In this document: one piece after another, positions 19,869 to 31,840 of the stretch
Position numbering within the stretch: position 1 is the stretch's first letter
Layout of the letters: the number at the start of each line of letters is the position of its first letter
Assembly: GCA_014529385.2 (NCBI GenBank)
Contig: CM043958.1
Span: forward strand, 126,932,817 to 126,996,816
DNA from: Adiantum capillus-veneris
Lineage: Eukaryota > Streptophyta > Polypodiopsida > Polypodiales > Pteridaceae
Direction of reading: 5' to 3'
Length of the DNA stretch: 64,000 nt
Position numbers and translations under genes: made by a program
The notes under the pieces: generated by a model
What the model was told of the DNA's origin: nothing
Seen by the model: only the letters and a program-made list of their open reading frames with translations
Database searches by the model: none

Positions 19869-21190
19869 CGTGAGATTAGCTAGGGGCCCATGCACAGCAA
19901 AAAGGCATAGATTAAGAAGAGAATTTTTTCCCACTTGTCGTATGAATATTGTGTATTTTCTATGTGCATTAGCAGCTCATTTTGAATGGGATGTACATCA
20001 ATCAGACATCGTTACTGCTTTCTTGAAGGTGACATATTTGAGGAAGTTTATGTAATGAAGCCACGTGGTTTTGTCAAGAAAGGACAAGAAGATAAAGTGT
20101 GCAAATGTAAGAAAGATTTGTATGGGTTGAGGTAGTCTCCTCGTGCTTGGTATGAGAAAGATGGCACTCATTTGGTTGAACGAGGCTTTTGCAGCAGTCC
20201 AATAGAAAGTACTTAGTATGTAAAGCATGAGGGTGATGTATTTCTCATGGTTGTTCTATATGGGGATGATTTTTTTAGCGTTAGTCCAAATAAGACACAT
20301 ATTTCTAAATTTAAGGCTGATTTGAATGCTACTTTCAACGTGAAAGACTTGGGGTTGTTGCATCATTACTTGGGCATACAATTTAAGCAGTGTGATGGTG
20401 GTATTTCCTTGTGTCAAACATGCTACATAGAGACATTGCTATGTAAGTTTGGACTTGAGGACTGCAAACCTATCGCTAGTCCCACAAAAATAGGTTTGAA
20501 ATTGAGTCTTCATGATACTGGTGATCTTGCCGATGCCACTCTTTATCAAGCTGATATTGGATGCCTTATTTATGTATGCGATACGAGGCCAGATATTCAA
20601 TTTGCAATGCAAATTTATGCATAGCCTAGGGTCTAAGCATTGCTAAATTATCAAGGGGATTTTTCACTATTTGAGTGGCACTTTACATCTTGGCTTGTTT
20701 TATCCCAAGGGGAGATCATTGCTACCAATTTACATGCTTTCTTGAACTTGGATTGGACTGGTTGTTTTTACACGTAAGCATCCACAAGTGGTTTTTGTTT
20801 CATGTTCGGCAGTTCATGCATATCATGGTTGAGCAAGAAGCAACCTATTGTGGCCACTTCCAGTTGTGAGGATAAGTACAGGGCAACTTGAATGTGTATG
20901 GCTCAGACACCTTATGGCTGATTTGGGTGTTGGATAGGACACTACCAACATCATATAGACTAAGATTCAAAGTGCACTAGAAGTTGTAAGGAACACAATT
21001 TTTCATTCTTGCACAAAGCACATTGAGGTGCATTACCACTATGTTAGAGAGAGACTCTCAGTGGGAGAAATTAGCTTGGCTTATGTACCGACACAAGACA
21101 ACCTTGCAAATCTTTTCACAAAGGCCCTGTGAGAAGTTTGAAGCTTTTCAAAAACCTTTGGGCTTACTCTCCTTTGTGGATTAATCATGT
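19869..21190 (+). pseudogene. Copia RT-RNase H remnant
   Basis: Frames in order: 'FLCALAAHFEWDVHQSDIVT' (RT motif A), 'EDKVCKCKKDLYGLR', 'VVLYGDDFFSV' (YVDD box changed to YGDD), 'DLGLLHHYLGIQFKQCDGG', 'CLIYVCDTRPDI', then RNase H 'SGFCFMFGSSCISWLSKK' and 'HIEVHYHYVRERLSVG'. Several stops and frameshifts occur (for example near 20055, 20130, 20215 and 20622). It retains the RNase H segment 'LMADLGVG...SALEVVRN' (about 20905-20985) that is deleted in the related copy at 29.5 kb. Confidence 0.75.
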
Positions 21191-21260
21191 CCTTAGGGCA
21201 TGTCACTTCCATATACATTGTGTGCCAGCTCTCGTTTACTACATCACTCCCAAGGGGATT

Positions 21261-21648
21261 TGTTACCATACATATGTGGTAGTGATGTGTGTAAACACAC
21301 TTAGGATTGCCCGGGCATTTTTTTCTCACTATAGGAGGGTTTTTCCCCCGTGCATTGTATATACACCCATCATTCTAGGGCTAACTTATCTTTCATTTGT
21401 GGACTAAGCAATATACTCTCTGTTGTGTGCCTTGAGCTTCTTCATCCTCTCCAAGTTGTGTGCGTTTCCTTGCAACCTAAGCAATATACTCTCTGTTGTG
21501 TGCCTTGAGGTTCTTCATCTTCTCCAAGTTGTGTGTGTTTCCTTGCAAACTTTCATTTGTGCACTAAGCAATATACTCTCTATTGTGTGTCTTGAGCTTC
21601 TTCATCTTCTCCAAGTTGTGTGTGTTTCCTTGCAACCCTATTTCCAAT
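21261..21648 (+). repeat. Copia 3' LTR with internal tandem triplication
   Basis: The related LTR at 29000-29226 is 227 bp; this one is about 388 bp because a block of about 73 bp starting ctaagcaatatactctct is present three times (21404-21476, 21477-21549, 21564-21636). The end reads ccaatag instead of the family's ccaaca. Confidence 0.75.
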
Positions 21649-24600
21649 AGTGGTATCCACCTACTATTGTAAATTTGTTACCTCGCTCATAGGGACTATC
21701 AATAAAGTGGGTTGTGATAAGGTTTGTGTCCCTCTAGCTATGTGTAGCATTAGGAGAAGTTCGGACTCAAATTTGGGCCTTATAAAGAATGCCATGTCAG
21801 CACATAGAGAGATAATGGGAAATTTGTTTTCTCCTTTTCCATACTGGTTTTTGAAAATTCCAAATATCTATACCCAAAAAGTAATCCAATAATTATAACA
21901 CTTCACTTTCTACAATGGCTAACAATTCAATGTTGAGTATCTCAATCTTCTACACTTTAAAAAACTAAGCTCTACTTTTTGAGCTCATTCTTCCCCATCA
22001 TTCCAACCTCGTGCTCTCATGCACAAATATTTGATTTTCTTTCCTCCATTGTCCTCATCTCCTCCTAGTAAATTGTCATATCTCCATTGAGGCTTATGGC
22101 TTCTACACAAAGAATTTCTACAAGAAATCAGAGGGATGTGTATCATATACACGTAGAGCTCTCATGAGAGTATGAGCCCCTTTGCAAGAAAAAAAATAAA
22201 ACGCCATTTTTGAATCTTCAAAGGAGAACTTTAGATCATAGGACGTGAAAAATGTGGGCTTTGGGTGGACGACAGAATGTGTCCTAGGCATCCCGTCACA
22301 AAGTCCACTCCATATTTCAAGCATATGACCTCTTTGGTAAACTATGTGGGAGATGGCCATAATGGCTTGTATGGCTACACTAGGTTGTTGGCCACATGAA
22401 ATGATGTTCTATAATGAGAGAGAGACATTTCATACAACAAGAATGTGCGCTTACACTAGAAAATTGTGAAATGTGCTCAACAAGTTGAAGGTGGCAAGGA
22501 GACTATAAAGAATCTTACACAACAACTCAAAGAAAAAAAACAATGCTAGGTCCTCAAAAAACAAAAAGAAAATTGCGGGACATTGAGGACTTGAGGATTG
22601 GCTTGGGAGGAATTGAGAAAATAGTGCAAGCCATCAAGTAAGTCCATTTGTCCTTCTTAGATTCATAAGCTTCCAAGCATATCTCTTACTTTTGACATGC
22701 ATACCAGAACTTTGCTTCACCCCAATAAGGAAGTGGAGTGCAACAACACAACCACATCCTTAGCTCCTTACAGTCTCATATTGAATCAAACAAATGTTGT
22801 TGGTGTTGGATCACAGGGGCCTTCCCATGCATCATGTGCGAGCCAATGAGGCTACAAAAACACAATTTGGAATCAAGCAAGCTCAACAGATGCAATCAAT
22901 GAAGGAATCTTGTGCATGCAGATAGGAGGAAGCTCTCTCCACTATTTGTTTGACTACCTTGTCGCCATTGTACCACCTCTCTACTCGATCGTCGTAGCCC
23001 CTCTCTCTCATGCTCACATGCAGCTAAGAGATAACTTAGGAGAGAAGCAGAGAAAGAGCAATGTAAGTACATTTGAGAATGAGCAAAAACTAGGTTACAA
23101 GCCTCTTATGTGGTTTATCCCATTCACATATGGGCACCTACACTAGGCCAATAGACAAAACATGTTATCTCTTACTGAACCTTGTGGTGCACCTATCATC
23201 GGTGATCACCCCATAGCTATACATGTGGAATCTGCAAGCCCGACCCATGACTCGATACAATTACAAAATAAGAATAGCACCTTAAGCTATCATGCCTCCC
23301 TTCTTGATGTAAATTCCTTCCTTGTAATTTATGAGTGTGGAACCTAAAAAACAAGAACTCGATCTCTCTAGTTGGTATGGATCTGCCTCCCTTCTTGATG
23401 TAAATTTCTTCCTCATAATTTATGAGTGTGGAGTGGAACCTAAAAAGCAAGAACTCGATCTCTCTAGTTGGTATGGATCTTGTAGTTTCAAACATCTTGA
23501 TGAGAGTAGTGGCCCATGGATGAGCTCACTATCAAGAAGTTAAATACTAAAAGAGGTGCACTCATCCCTTGCTTTTGTGACTCCTTAGCTTCACCAAAAT
23601 CAAACAAGAAATTGCACAGTAACTGCATTCTCATGGTAACATGGAATTAAAAATTAAATGCAGTGGGTAGGCATAAAGAGTAATTGATGAAAAAATATTA
23701 AACAAGCGCGTATGAGCATTAACATTAAACCACAATATAATTAAATTTATTGGCACTTACAGAGGTCAATTAATCAAGGACTCTAGCTTTGCTAGATTTA
23801 TTGTCAGTAGGGTAGTAGAGGTCAACTGTTAATCCCATAGTCCATCCTCCTAATCCCTCCTAATCAACTAGAGTTGTTTAATCACGAGAGCTGATTCTTT
23901 ATGTTTTAAGGGGGCTGAAATAGAGGCTATATTTAGAAGTCCTCTAGTTGAGATACAGTAAAGGAAATCACACATGAAATCGTCACTTGAATGAATTACC
24001 TTTGGCTGACCCCCCAAAGTGTTGTACAGATTTTATTGCCACATAGAGTCTTAATTGACTTTTAGGCTCACATTTTAGTTTTTCTTTTTTTGTGAGTGGC
24101 TTTACTGCTTGTTGATTTGCAGTCATGTATCCTTGGGGGGTCATTTTGATGCTCAAGCTAAGGGGTGAGAGAGATTTAGTCCACTAGAAAGCATTGACAC
24201 ATGGAGCGCAATGCTTCATAATATTGAAAGAAGAGCCTAAAGTAACTATGAAGAAATAGGAACACATCTTTCTATAGTACTAAAAGAAGATCTCTAATGC
24301 TCTACATTGGTTAAATTAGCTTACCTAAATTCTTGATTATTAAACCTAAGCAAGGGAATGTGAGGTAAAACTAAATTGAAGCTAAAGCATAATACCAAGC
24401 AAGTATGCTAGATACTTTTGTAACTGATAAATAGCCAAGCATGAATCTAAAAAGAAACAAAGCAACAAGAATGGACAAGAAACACCTATTTTGTGTTAGT
24501 AGCAATTTCTTGGTGCAGTTCGGTATGGATATGGCAAGGATATCATGATGTTGAAGAGCTGAGCTATTGCAATATTCTCTTATACACATTAGCAAACAAT

Positions 24601-26219
24601 ACAACATAACTCCAAGAGGCACATCAGTGAGAAAAGGAATCAATCTTTATTGAACAAAATTAAAACAAAGCATAGAACCATAATCTATCTATTTGCACCA
24701 CATTGTAGGATCAAGGGAAGAGGATATAGTATAGATTGGTGTTGGCGGATATGATGCAAGCAGATGCTAGCATACCAAGAACTAGACCAACATACCAAAT
24801 GTTGGCCAAGGACATAGCTCGACCCACAGGCATGTGGAAACAAGCAGATGGTTTTCAAACACCTACCCAACCTTCTAATGACAAACACTACTCAAGGAAA
24901 TCAAATTTAGACATCCTATGTGCTTGTGAGTGCAACAAAACCTTAACATGAAAAAGATCAAATGTCCTCAAATGATCTCAAAGCTCATAGGGAATCCTCT
25001 ACTTACCAAGAGGACTCCTCTACTTACCAAGAGATCACTACCCTTTGGACTCTGACCCAATATCCCACCCATAACCACTTGGTGCTGCAAATGCGTATGA
25101 AGACACACAATCTAATACATTTCACTGATTCTACACATACTTGATCCTTATGTGTAGCTCTTCTTGCCGTGAACCTATTGATATGAATAAATCTCAAAAA
25201 AGACAGGCGGTTGGCAAGATAACTCACTCCTTTAGGGTTACAAAAATTTGGCTTTTATACCTCACGCTTGAGAGGTACATTCTCACCAAAAATAATATCT
25301 CATCTACTGCAATAGGTTTTGCATGTCCATCAAAATTAAATATTACAAAAATGGGTGTTTCATTTCATTGTTCCTCCAGTCAACACTCCCCCCCTCCGAT
25401 TCCATGTCGTCCCTGACATGACGGGTCCATGTGTTCTTCTGGTCTTTTGTCTAATCCTTTGCTGCAATTTTTTGAGTGGTGTCAAAAAATTCATGGCGGC
25501 TTGATCATCTTTAGGTATGATTCGTATATGATGTTTCCAATGCTCACTGTGGGTCCAAAAATCTTGCTATCATACGTGAAAAACCCTGTGTAGAATGCCT
25601 CTTCAAAGGCTTACATGTGGAAGCTAGAATCATGGCAACTTATTCAACAACTTTGGCATAGTCATAGATTTTTGAGAATTTGTAGATGCTCAATCTTAGG
25701 TGCTCAAGAGGTGTCATTGCAAGGAGACATTAATGTCATGATCTATTTTTCCCTATTGTGATCCAAGCCCAAAATCAAACCTTGACTCAGTACAGGCCCA
25801 CAATCACTAGAATATCCCATATTTAGGCCAAATTTAAGCTCAATTTTGATGGGAGAATCTATGACCCCAAGTTTAACCTTGAGCAAGAGTTGAAACATGA
25901 GTTTATATATCATTTCAATGTGCCTGGTAAGCATTGACAAGATAAGATGTAGCTTGTACATGCATGATGGCCAAGATACTTGTGCCCTATAGGACCATAT
26001 ACCACTAATCAAGCACCTCTTGTTGCAGATCTATGGTTTTTGGTTAAAAAAGCATGATGGCCATATCTAGGGTAAAAGTGTAGGCGATCTAGAGCTTGAC
26101 ACCTTGACTTTTCACATGGAAGTGCAATCACTTGCATCAAGTAGCCCTAGGTCTTAAATAGGTATGTATTTTCAACTTAGGAATTGTGCATGGACATCAA
26201 TTCAATCATTGGCAATGCT
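21649..26219. other. 4.6 kb without recognisable genes
   Basis: AT-rich, with short scattered open frames showing no recognisable domain on either strand. Internal features are a 91/96-bp direct tandem repeat at 23293-23479 and a 20-base duplication (actcctctacttaccaagag) near 24998-25034. A block at about 25140-25370 resembles 36160-36570 (shared tgtagctct...gtgaac...gcaaga.aactcac). Minus-strand translation around 25420-25560 looks faintly gag-like but I cannot place it. Confidence 0.5.
23293..23479. repeat. Direct tandem duplication (about 91 and 96 bp)
   Basis: Two adjacent copies starting tgcctcccttcttgatgtaa (23293 and 23384) and ending gttggtatggatc. They differ by a few substitutions and an extra gtgga in the second. 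Confidence 0.9.
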
Positions 26220-26402
26220 TGTTGGGTTTAGGCCAAGTGGCCACCAGGAAAAGGCCAGCCGCCCATCTACATTCTTTTGGTTATAATGAAGAATAAGGAG
26301 AAGAGAGTCTATTCTCTCATATGCTCCACCAAAACCTGCTATGTATGCTCATCCCCTTTCCCTTCTCTCCTTCCCTTGCACTCATGGATCGCTGCATCTA
26401 CA
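26220..26402 (+). repeat. Copia 5' LTR (183 bp)
   Basis: TG...CA ends and immediately precedes the primer-binding site. Start and overall composition resemble the LTR at 17982-18173. Confidence 0.7.
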
Positions 26403-26404
26403 AG

Positions 26405-26416
26405 TGGTATTAGAGC
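26405..26416 (+). other. Primer-binding site (initiator Met tRNA)
   Basis: TGGTATTAGAGC differs at one position from the canonical TGGTATCAGAGC; two bases separate it from the LTR end. Confidence 0.75.
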
Positions 26417-26980
26417 TCAAGTATCCCGACTCTGAGCCCCGGCATCTCCACCCCCCTACCCGTATGTGTAGAGACCCCGAGCAAGGGAAGCTTGGCAAGA
26501 TTTGTAGGATCGAGCAAAAAAACAGGAGAGAAACAAAGCAGTCAAAGGCATCTGGGGGCTCATGATTCATTGAGCAGGGGAAATAGGCAGTGAGGGCACA
26601 GACGGGCAGCAGGTCACTCACTACAAAGGAAAACGAGTAGAATTGAGTAGCAATTGGGAAACTTGTCGAGCAGCAGTAGAGCAAGTCAAGCTTCTGAGTA
26701 GGCAAGGAATCTTCCAAGCAAAGACAGTTGCATCAGTGAGCCTCGTGTGCATCAGGTTGAGGAACAAGCAGGGTCCGTACCGCGCAGCTCTCACACACAC
26801 ACCGCTCGTCGACTCATTAGAAACTGCAAAGCGTTCCGAAGAGTTTGCAAAAAACTATTTTTTTTTCACCCTTGACTTGCATCTTTTGTCTGCAAGGGTT
26901 TGATCACACGAGCGACCTCGACACCTCGACCCTTTGACTCTCTAACCCCCGCTCACACAAGCCCAATAGCGAGAGAATGC

Positions 26981-27020
<40 letters not shown>

Positions 27021-27984
27021 CTCTCAGTGAGTAGTAAGTGAGAGAAAGTGAGTGAAAGAGAGGAGTGACACCCAGCATCATCATCGAGCACACCGATCGG
27101 ACTTTACAGCATGTTTTTTGGCTACGACTCTCTTGGAGGCTATTCAACTAGCGCATTTGCGTTCGTCGACGACAAAAATCGGCACATATTGACACCGGCA
27201 CATAGGTTACAGGGAGCTTTTGAGCCCGTTTGCACAGAGATTCTCTAGGTTTCCAGACACAACGCTTTTCATGCGATTTTGGTAGTCATTTCAATAGCAG
27301 TTTCTCTATGGGCAGATGCATATTTGTTTTAGCACACCATGTGCTATTGAGCTCTTTTGAGAGCACATATCCCCTTCGGGATCACTTTTACTGCATGCAG
27401 CAGTTCTTGTTGGCGCCTGTTTGAGTGTAGTCACTCATGTACATTGAGTTCCCGTTGAGTTGCAGACATTGCCTATTGTACTACCTGGAGCCATTTTCTA
27501 GCTATTTTGGAAGTTTTCTTGGCCGTTTCTAAGACTTGCACCGGAAGAGCCCTTTCTGAGACTGTGGCTAGTCCTTTTGTATCTACATTAACCTTTGGAG
27601 GGTCGATAGCATGAGGTTTTCTTTGAGTTGGGGTATTCTTGAATGTTGAGATACCTTCGGTGATATAAGTAGTTGGAGCTCCCCCCTTATGGTACCCTCG
27701 CCATAGGACATGTATCTATATAGTTTCTTATGCTTTTGATGCCGAGTTCACAGTCACACAGCAGTGGTTTGAGTAGTATATTCCCAGCGGTTGTTTTTTG
27801 AGCACTTTATGGGTTAATTTTGTTCTCTCGGATCTGAGAGTTTTCTCCCTGTACAAAGGAGACTCTGTCGGATTTTTCCCGCGAGTCCGTTTTATGCGTT
27901 CTTGGCACTTCTAGTTGTGCTTACACAATGATTTTACTACTTTTTTGGTTTGAGTTTTTGCTCCTATTCTACATTCTCTTAATT
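26417..27984 (+). other. Copia leader, non-coding, with (GA)n
   Basis: About 1.6 kb between primer-binding site and gag ATG. No gene seen. Contains a (GA)n tract at about 26983-27018. Confidence 0.5.
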
Positions 27985-28999
27985 ATGGCTGCGAGTAGTG
28001 CTTTTGAAAGAGAAGAGTACTACGTCAAAAAGTTTAATGGCTCAAACTTTGTCATTTGGCGGCAGCGCATGAAAGATGTTTTGATCAACAAAGGCTTGAT
28101 CGCACCTTTGCGTGAAAGAAGAGAGCATGTATACATTGATGATGAGTGGGATGACTTGAATGAGCGTGCTATGGCAACCATTTGCCTACACCTTGGTGAA
28201 TCCATTTACTTTACCATAATGGATAACGCCAATGCCAAAGATTTATGGGATGCTCTATGTACAGCATGGGATGGCAACAATACCTCGAACAAGGTTTTCT
28301 TGACGAAGAAATTCATGCCCATGAACATGAAAGAAGGCAGTAATGTTATTGAACGAGTTCAACAACATGTATTCACAGCTGACTTCAAAAGGTCTCAATT
28401 TTGATGATGAAATAAAGGCTATTTTCTTGCTATGCTCGCTACCATCGTCATGGGATACCTTCAATGTAGCCATAAGCAATTTTGCACCCAATGGCAAGCT
28501 AGTTTTTAGTGATGTTGCTGGTGTGTTGCTCACATAAGAGATTCGGCATCAATCTCTTGATGCAAGTGGGCATGGTGATGCATATGTGGCTAGTGGCAAT
28601 TGCGATAAGCAAAGGCTGTGTGGTTGTAGTCGCGGTCGTTCAAAGGATCGCAGACAAGATCATAGCAAGAGTCGTGGCAAAGACATGCAAAATGTTGAGT
28701 GATACTACTACCATAAAAAGAGACACATGAGTAAAGATTTCCGCACAATGCAGCGTGATAAGGGCAAATACAAAGTAAAGTCTAACAAACCTAAAAGCAC
28801 CATGAAAATTGAAGAGCTTAATGTGGTTGAGTTTCCAGAATTGAGACAGTTTCTGACATGCCAAATGATGTGATTGATTTTCACATTGGATTTGAGTCTT
28901 GATGCATTGTTAGCTCTTGATGAGTGTTATGCACAGAATTGGATTGTGGACTCAGATGTTAGCTTTCACGTGATTCCTCACAAGGAGTGGTTTTATACA
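27985..28999 (+). pseudogene. Copia gag-protease, 5' part
   Basis: ATG at 27985 opens 'MAASSAFEREEYYVKKFNG', then 'VIWRQRMKDVLINKG', 'EWDDLNERAMATICLHLGES' and 'NAKDLWDALCTAWDG', the copia gag domain. A frameshift near 28360 moves the reading to 'LNFDDEIKAIFLLCSLPSSW'. The knuckle region (about 28695-28730) reads 'YYYHKKRHMSKDF', with two of its cysteines lost. The protease block 'WIVDSDVSFHVIPHKEWFYT' ends exactly at the nested insertion. It continues at 34142. Confidence 0.7.
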
Positions 29000-29226
29000 T
29001 GTTGGAATTAGGGTTGCAGAGAAACACACACAGCTTGGAGAAGACGAAGGAAGCTCAAGGCACACAATCGAGAGTGTGTTTCTTAGTGTGCAATGGAAAG
29101 ATAGATAGCCCTAGAGTGATGGGCGTATATACAATGCACGGGGGGAAAAACCTCCTAAAGAGGGGAAAAATGCCCCGGCGGTCCTAGTGTGTTCACACAC
29201 ATCACTACCACATGTATATGGTAACA
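29000..29226 (-). repeat. 3' LTR of the nested copia
   Basis: 227 bp, TGTTGGAATTAGGG... to ...GGTAACA on the plus strand. Same length as its partner. Confidence 0.92.
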
Positions 29227-29289
29227 AATCCCCCCTGGAGTGATGCGGTGAACGAGAGCTGGCACATGAGTAAAGGGAAGTGCCATCCC

Positions 29290-30579
29290 CTAAGGACATG
29301 ATGAGTCCACAAAGGGGAGTAAGCCCAAAGCTTTGCGGAAAGCTTCAAGCTTCTCACGAGACAATGCCTTTGTGAAAAGATCTGCAAGGTTGTCCTGTGT
29401 TGGCACATAAGCCAAGTTGATCTCTCCTGCTGAGAGCCTCTCCCTGACATAGTGGTAATGCACCTCAATGTGCTTTGTGAGAGCATGAAAAACTGGGCGT
29501 CTGAGCCATACACACTCAACCGTAGCTGTGAAGACTGCCCTGTACTCAGCCTCACAACTCGAAGTGGCCACAGTAGGTTGCTTCTTGCTCAACCATGATA
29601 TACATGAACTGCCAAGCATGAAACAAAAACCACTTGTGGACACTCTCGTGTCAAAACAACCAGCCCAATCTAAGTCTGAAAAAGCATGTAAGTCTGGCGG
29701 CAATGATCCCCCCTTGGGATAAAACAAGCCAAGATGTAAAGTGCCACTAAGGTAGCGGAAAATCCTCTTGACAGCCTGCCAATGCTTAGACCCTGGGCTA
29801 TGCATAAATCTGCTGACCTGTGAGACTGCAAACTAAATATCCGGCCTCGTGTTGCATACATAAATTAGGCAGCCAACAGCAGTTTGATAAAGAGTGACAT
29901 CAATAGGATCGCCAGCATCATGTAGACTCAACTTCAAACCTATTTCCATGGGAGTGGCAATAGGTTTGCAATCCTCAAGTCCAAACTTACATAGCAATGT
30001 CTCTATGTAACTTTTCTGACACAAGGAAATACCACCATCACACTGCTTAAACTGTATACCCAAGTAATGATGCAATAGCCCCAAATCTTTCATCTTGAAA
30101 GTAGCATTCAAATCAGCCTTAAATTCAGCAATATGTCTCTCACTTGGTCCAGTGATCAGCAAATCATCCACATAAAGAACCACAATGAGAAGTACATCAC
30201 CCTCACGCTTTACATACAATGTGCTTTCTGTTGGACTGTTACGAAAGCCTCGTTTAACCAAATGAGTGTCAGCTTTCTCATACCAAGCACGAGGAGATTG
30301 CTTCAACCCATACAAAGCCTTCTTACATCTGCACACTTTGTCCTCTTGTCCTTTTATGAAAAAACCACAAGGCTGCATTACATAAACTTTTTCAAATATG
30401 TCACCATTCAAGAAAGCAGTAACAATGTCTAATTGATGTACATCCCAACCAAAATGAGCTGCCAATGCACATAGAAAATGCACAGTAGTCATACAACAAG
30501 TGGGAGCAAAAGTCTCTTCATAATCTATGCCTTTTTGATGTGCATAACCTTTTGCAACAAGTCAAGCCTTATGGCAATC
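29290..30579 (-). pseudogene. Nested copia RT-RNase H region
   Basis: Minus strand from 30579: 'LVAKGYAHQKGIDYEETFAP' behind a TGA stop (30564-30562); RT motif A 'DVHQLDIVTAFLNGDIF'; 'CKKALYGLKQSPRAWYEK'; the catalytic 'LYVDDLLITG'; 'DLGLLHHYLGIQFKQCDGG'. A TAG stop (29835-29833) follows 'CNTRPDI'. RNase H continues with 'SDLDWAGCFDTRVSTSGFCF' and 'SSCEAEYRAVFTATVECVWL', then jumps to 'PVFHALTKHIEVHYHYVRER'. Compared with the copy at 20.9 kb this loses about 26 residues including the conserved 'SAL' segment. It ends near 29290 with 'LGLLPFVDSSCP'. Confidence 0.85.
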
Positions 30580-30665
30580 GATCTCACCATCCTGCTTGCG
30601 TTTCAACTTGTAAACCCACTTCGATCTCACCATCCTGCTTGCGTTTCAACTTGTAAACCCACTTC
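30580..30665 (-). repeat. 43-bp tandem duplication in RT coding sequence
   Basis: Two identical 43-bp units (30580-30622 and 30623-30665), each starting gatctcaccatcctgcttgc. Since 43 is not a multiple of three, the duplication shifts the frame just after 'GMKWVYKLKRKQDGEIEV'. Confidence 0.95.
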
Positions 30666-31840
30666 ATACCAATGGCCTTTTTGCCATGAGGCAAATCACA
30701 TAAAGTCCATGTGTCATTTTCTATAAGTGCATCATATTCTGATTGCATGGCAGCCATCCAATTTTCTGAATTCTGTGCTTCATCAGAAGATAGAGGCTCA
30801 TCAACATCATGTAAGCTAGACACAGCCAAAGCATAACAATCTGATGCATAAGATGCAAGGCGAGAGCTTGAACGAGTACGACTAGACAAAGGTGCATCCA
30901 ATTTACTGTCACGCAAAGTGTGCACTAGCCATTTTGGCATACCTCTAGCCTTCTCATTTTCAGCCCTTTCCTCATCAAGTACATCATGTACATGTGCATC
31001 AGTAATAGGTTGATCTAAAACATTTTCAGAAACCCCCATAGGCTGTACATTTGCCTCATTGGAACTTACATTCGTATTTCCACCACTGAAAAGAGGCAAC
31101 AAAGTGTCATAAATGTCCTGTGAGCTTACATTACTGTCTCTAGTACATGACAGGAAGGGCTGAACAAAATCTTCCACAAACACTACATCCCGTGAAACCA
31201 GAATATGTTTTGTTTGTGGATGATACAACCTGTAACCTTTTCTTTCAGCACTATAGCTAACAAAAATACATTTGACAGCCTTATCATCCAATTTTTTGCG
31301 CTGCACTTGTGGCACCAAAGCATATGCCAAACAGCCAAAAACACGCATGTGCTCAATAGAAGGCTTTCTATCATGCCATGCTTCATATGGAGTAATAGAC
31401 TGCACAGCTTTCGTAGGACACCTGTTAAGTACATAAGTGGCACACATGATGGCCTCAAGCCAAAAAGAATGTGGCAAAGCTTGACTTTTGACCATACATC
31501 GTGCCATTTCCGTCAGTGACTTGTTTTTCCTCTCAGCAACACCATTTTGCTGAGGTGTATAAGGCATTGTACATTGGTGTTTTATCCCACGACTAGCCAG
31601 AAATGCATTAAATTCATGAGACATATACTCCCCCCCTCGATCAGAACGGAGGGTGCCCATAGTACATTTCGAGACATTTTCAGCCATAGCCAAAAATTGT
31701 TTGAAGCACATAAAAAGTTCGGACTTCGCTTTAAGTGGAAATACCCATGCATGCTTGGAGTAATCATCAATGAAAGTCACGAAGTACAGGTAATTGCCCA
31801 ATGACGGAGTTTGCATGGGCCCACAAACATCACTATGCAC
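30666..31840 (-). pseudogene. Nested copia integrase and start of RT
   Basis: Minus strand after a single TAG stop (31843-31841): 'LVHSDVCGPMQTPSLGNYLY' and 'FIDDYSKHAWVFPLK', which hold the two integrase Asp residues, and 'YTPQQNGVAERKNKSL' with the Glu. Then come 'KAVQSITPYEAWHDRKPSIE', a variable linker (about 30900-31250), and the RT entry block 'NDTWTLCDLPHGKKAIGMKW'. The frame is otherwise open for over 390 codons. In an intact copia element this would be continuous with the upstream gag-protease frame. Confidence 0.88.

Larger units (their letters stand above)
19860..21648 (+). mobile_element. 5'-truncated Ty1/copia element (RT-RNase H and 3' LTR)
   Basis: Contains the 3' third of copia pol followed by a purine tract (ccaaggggatt, 21249-21260) and a 3' LTR (21261-21648). 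Pol sequence is closely similar to the minus-strand element at 29000-34136, and the LTR starts TGTTACCAT, as does the complement of that element's LTR, so they are one family. Nothing 5' of the RT core is present. Confidence 0.8.
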
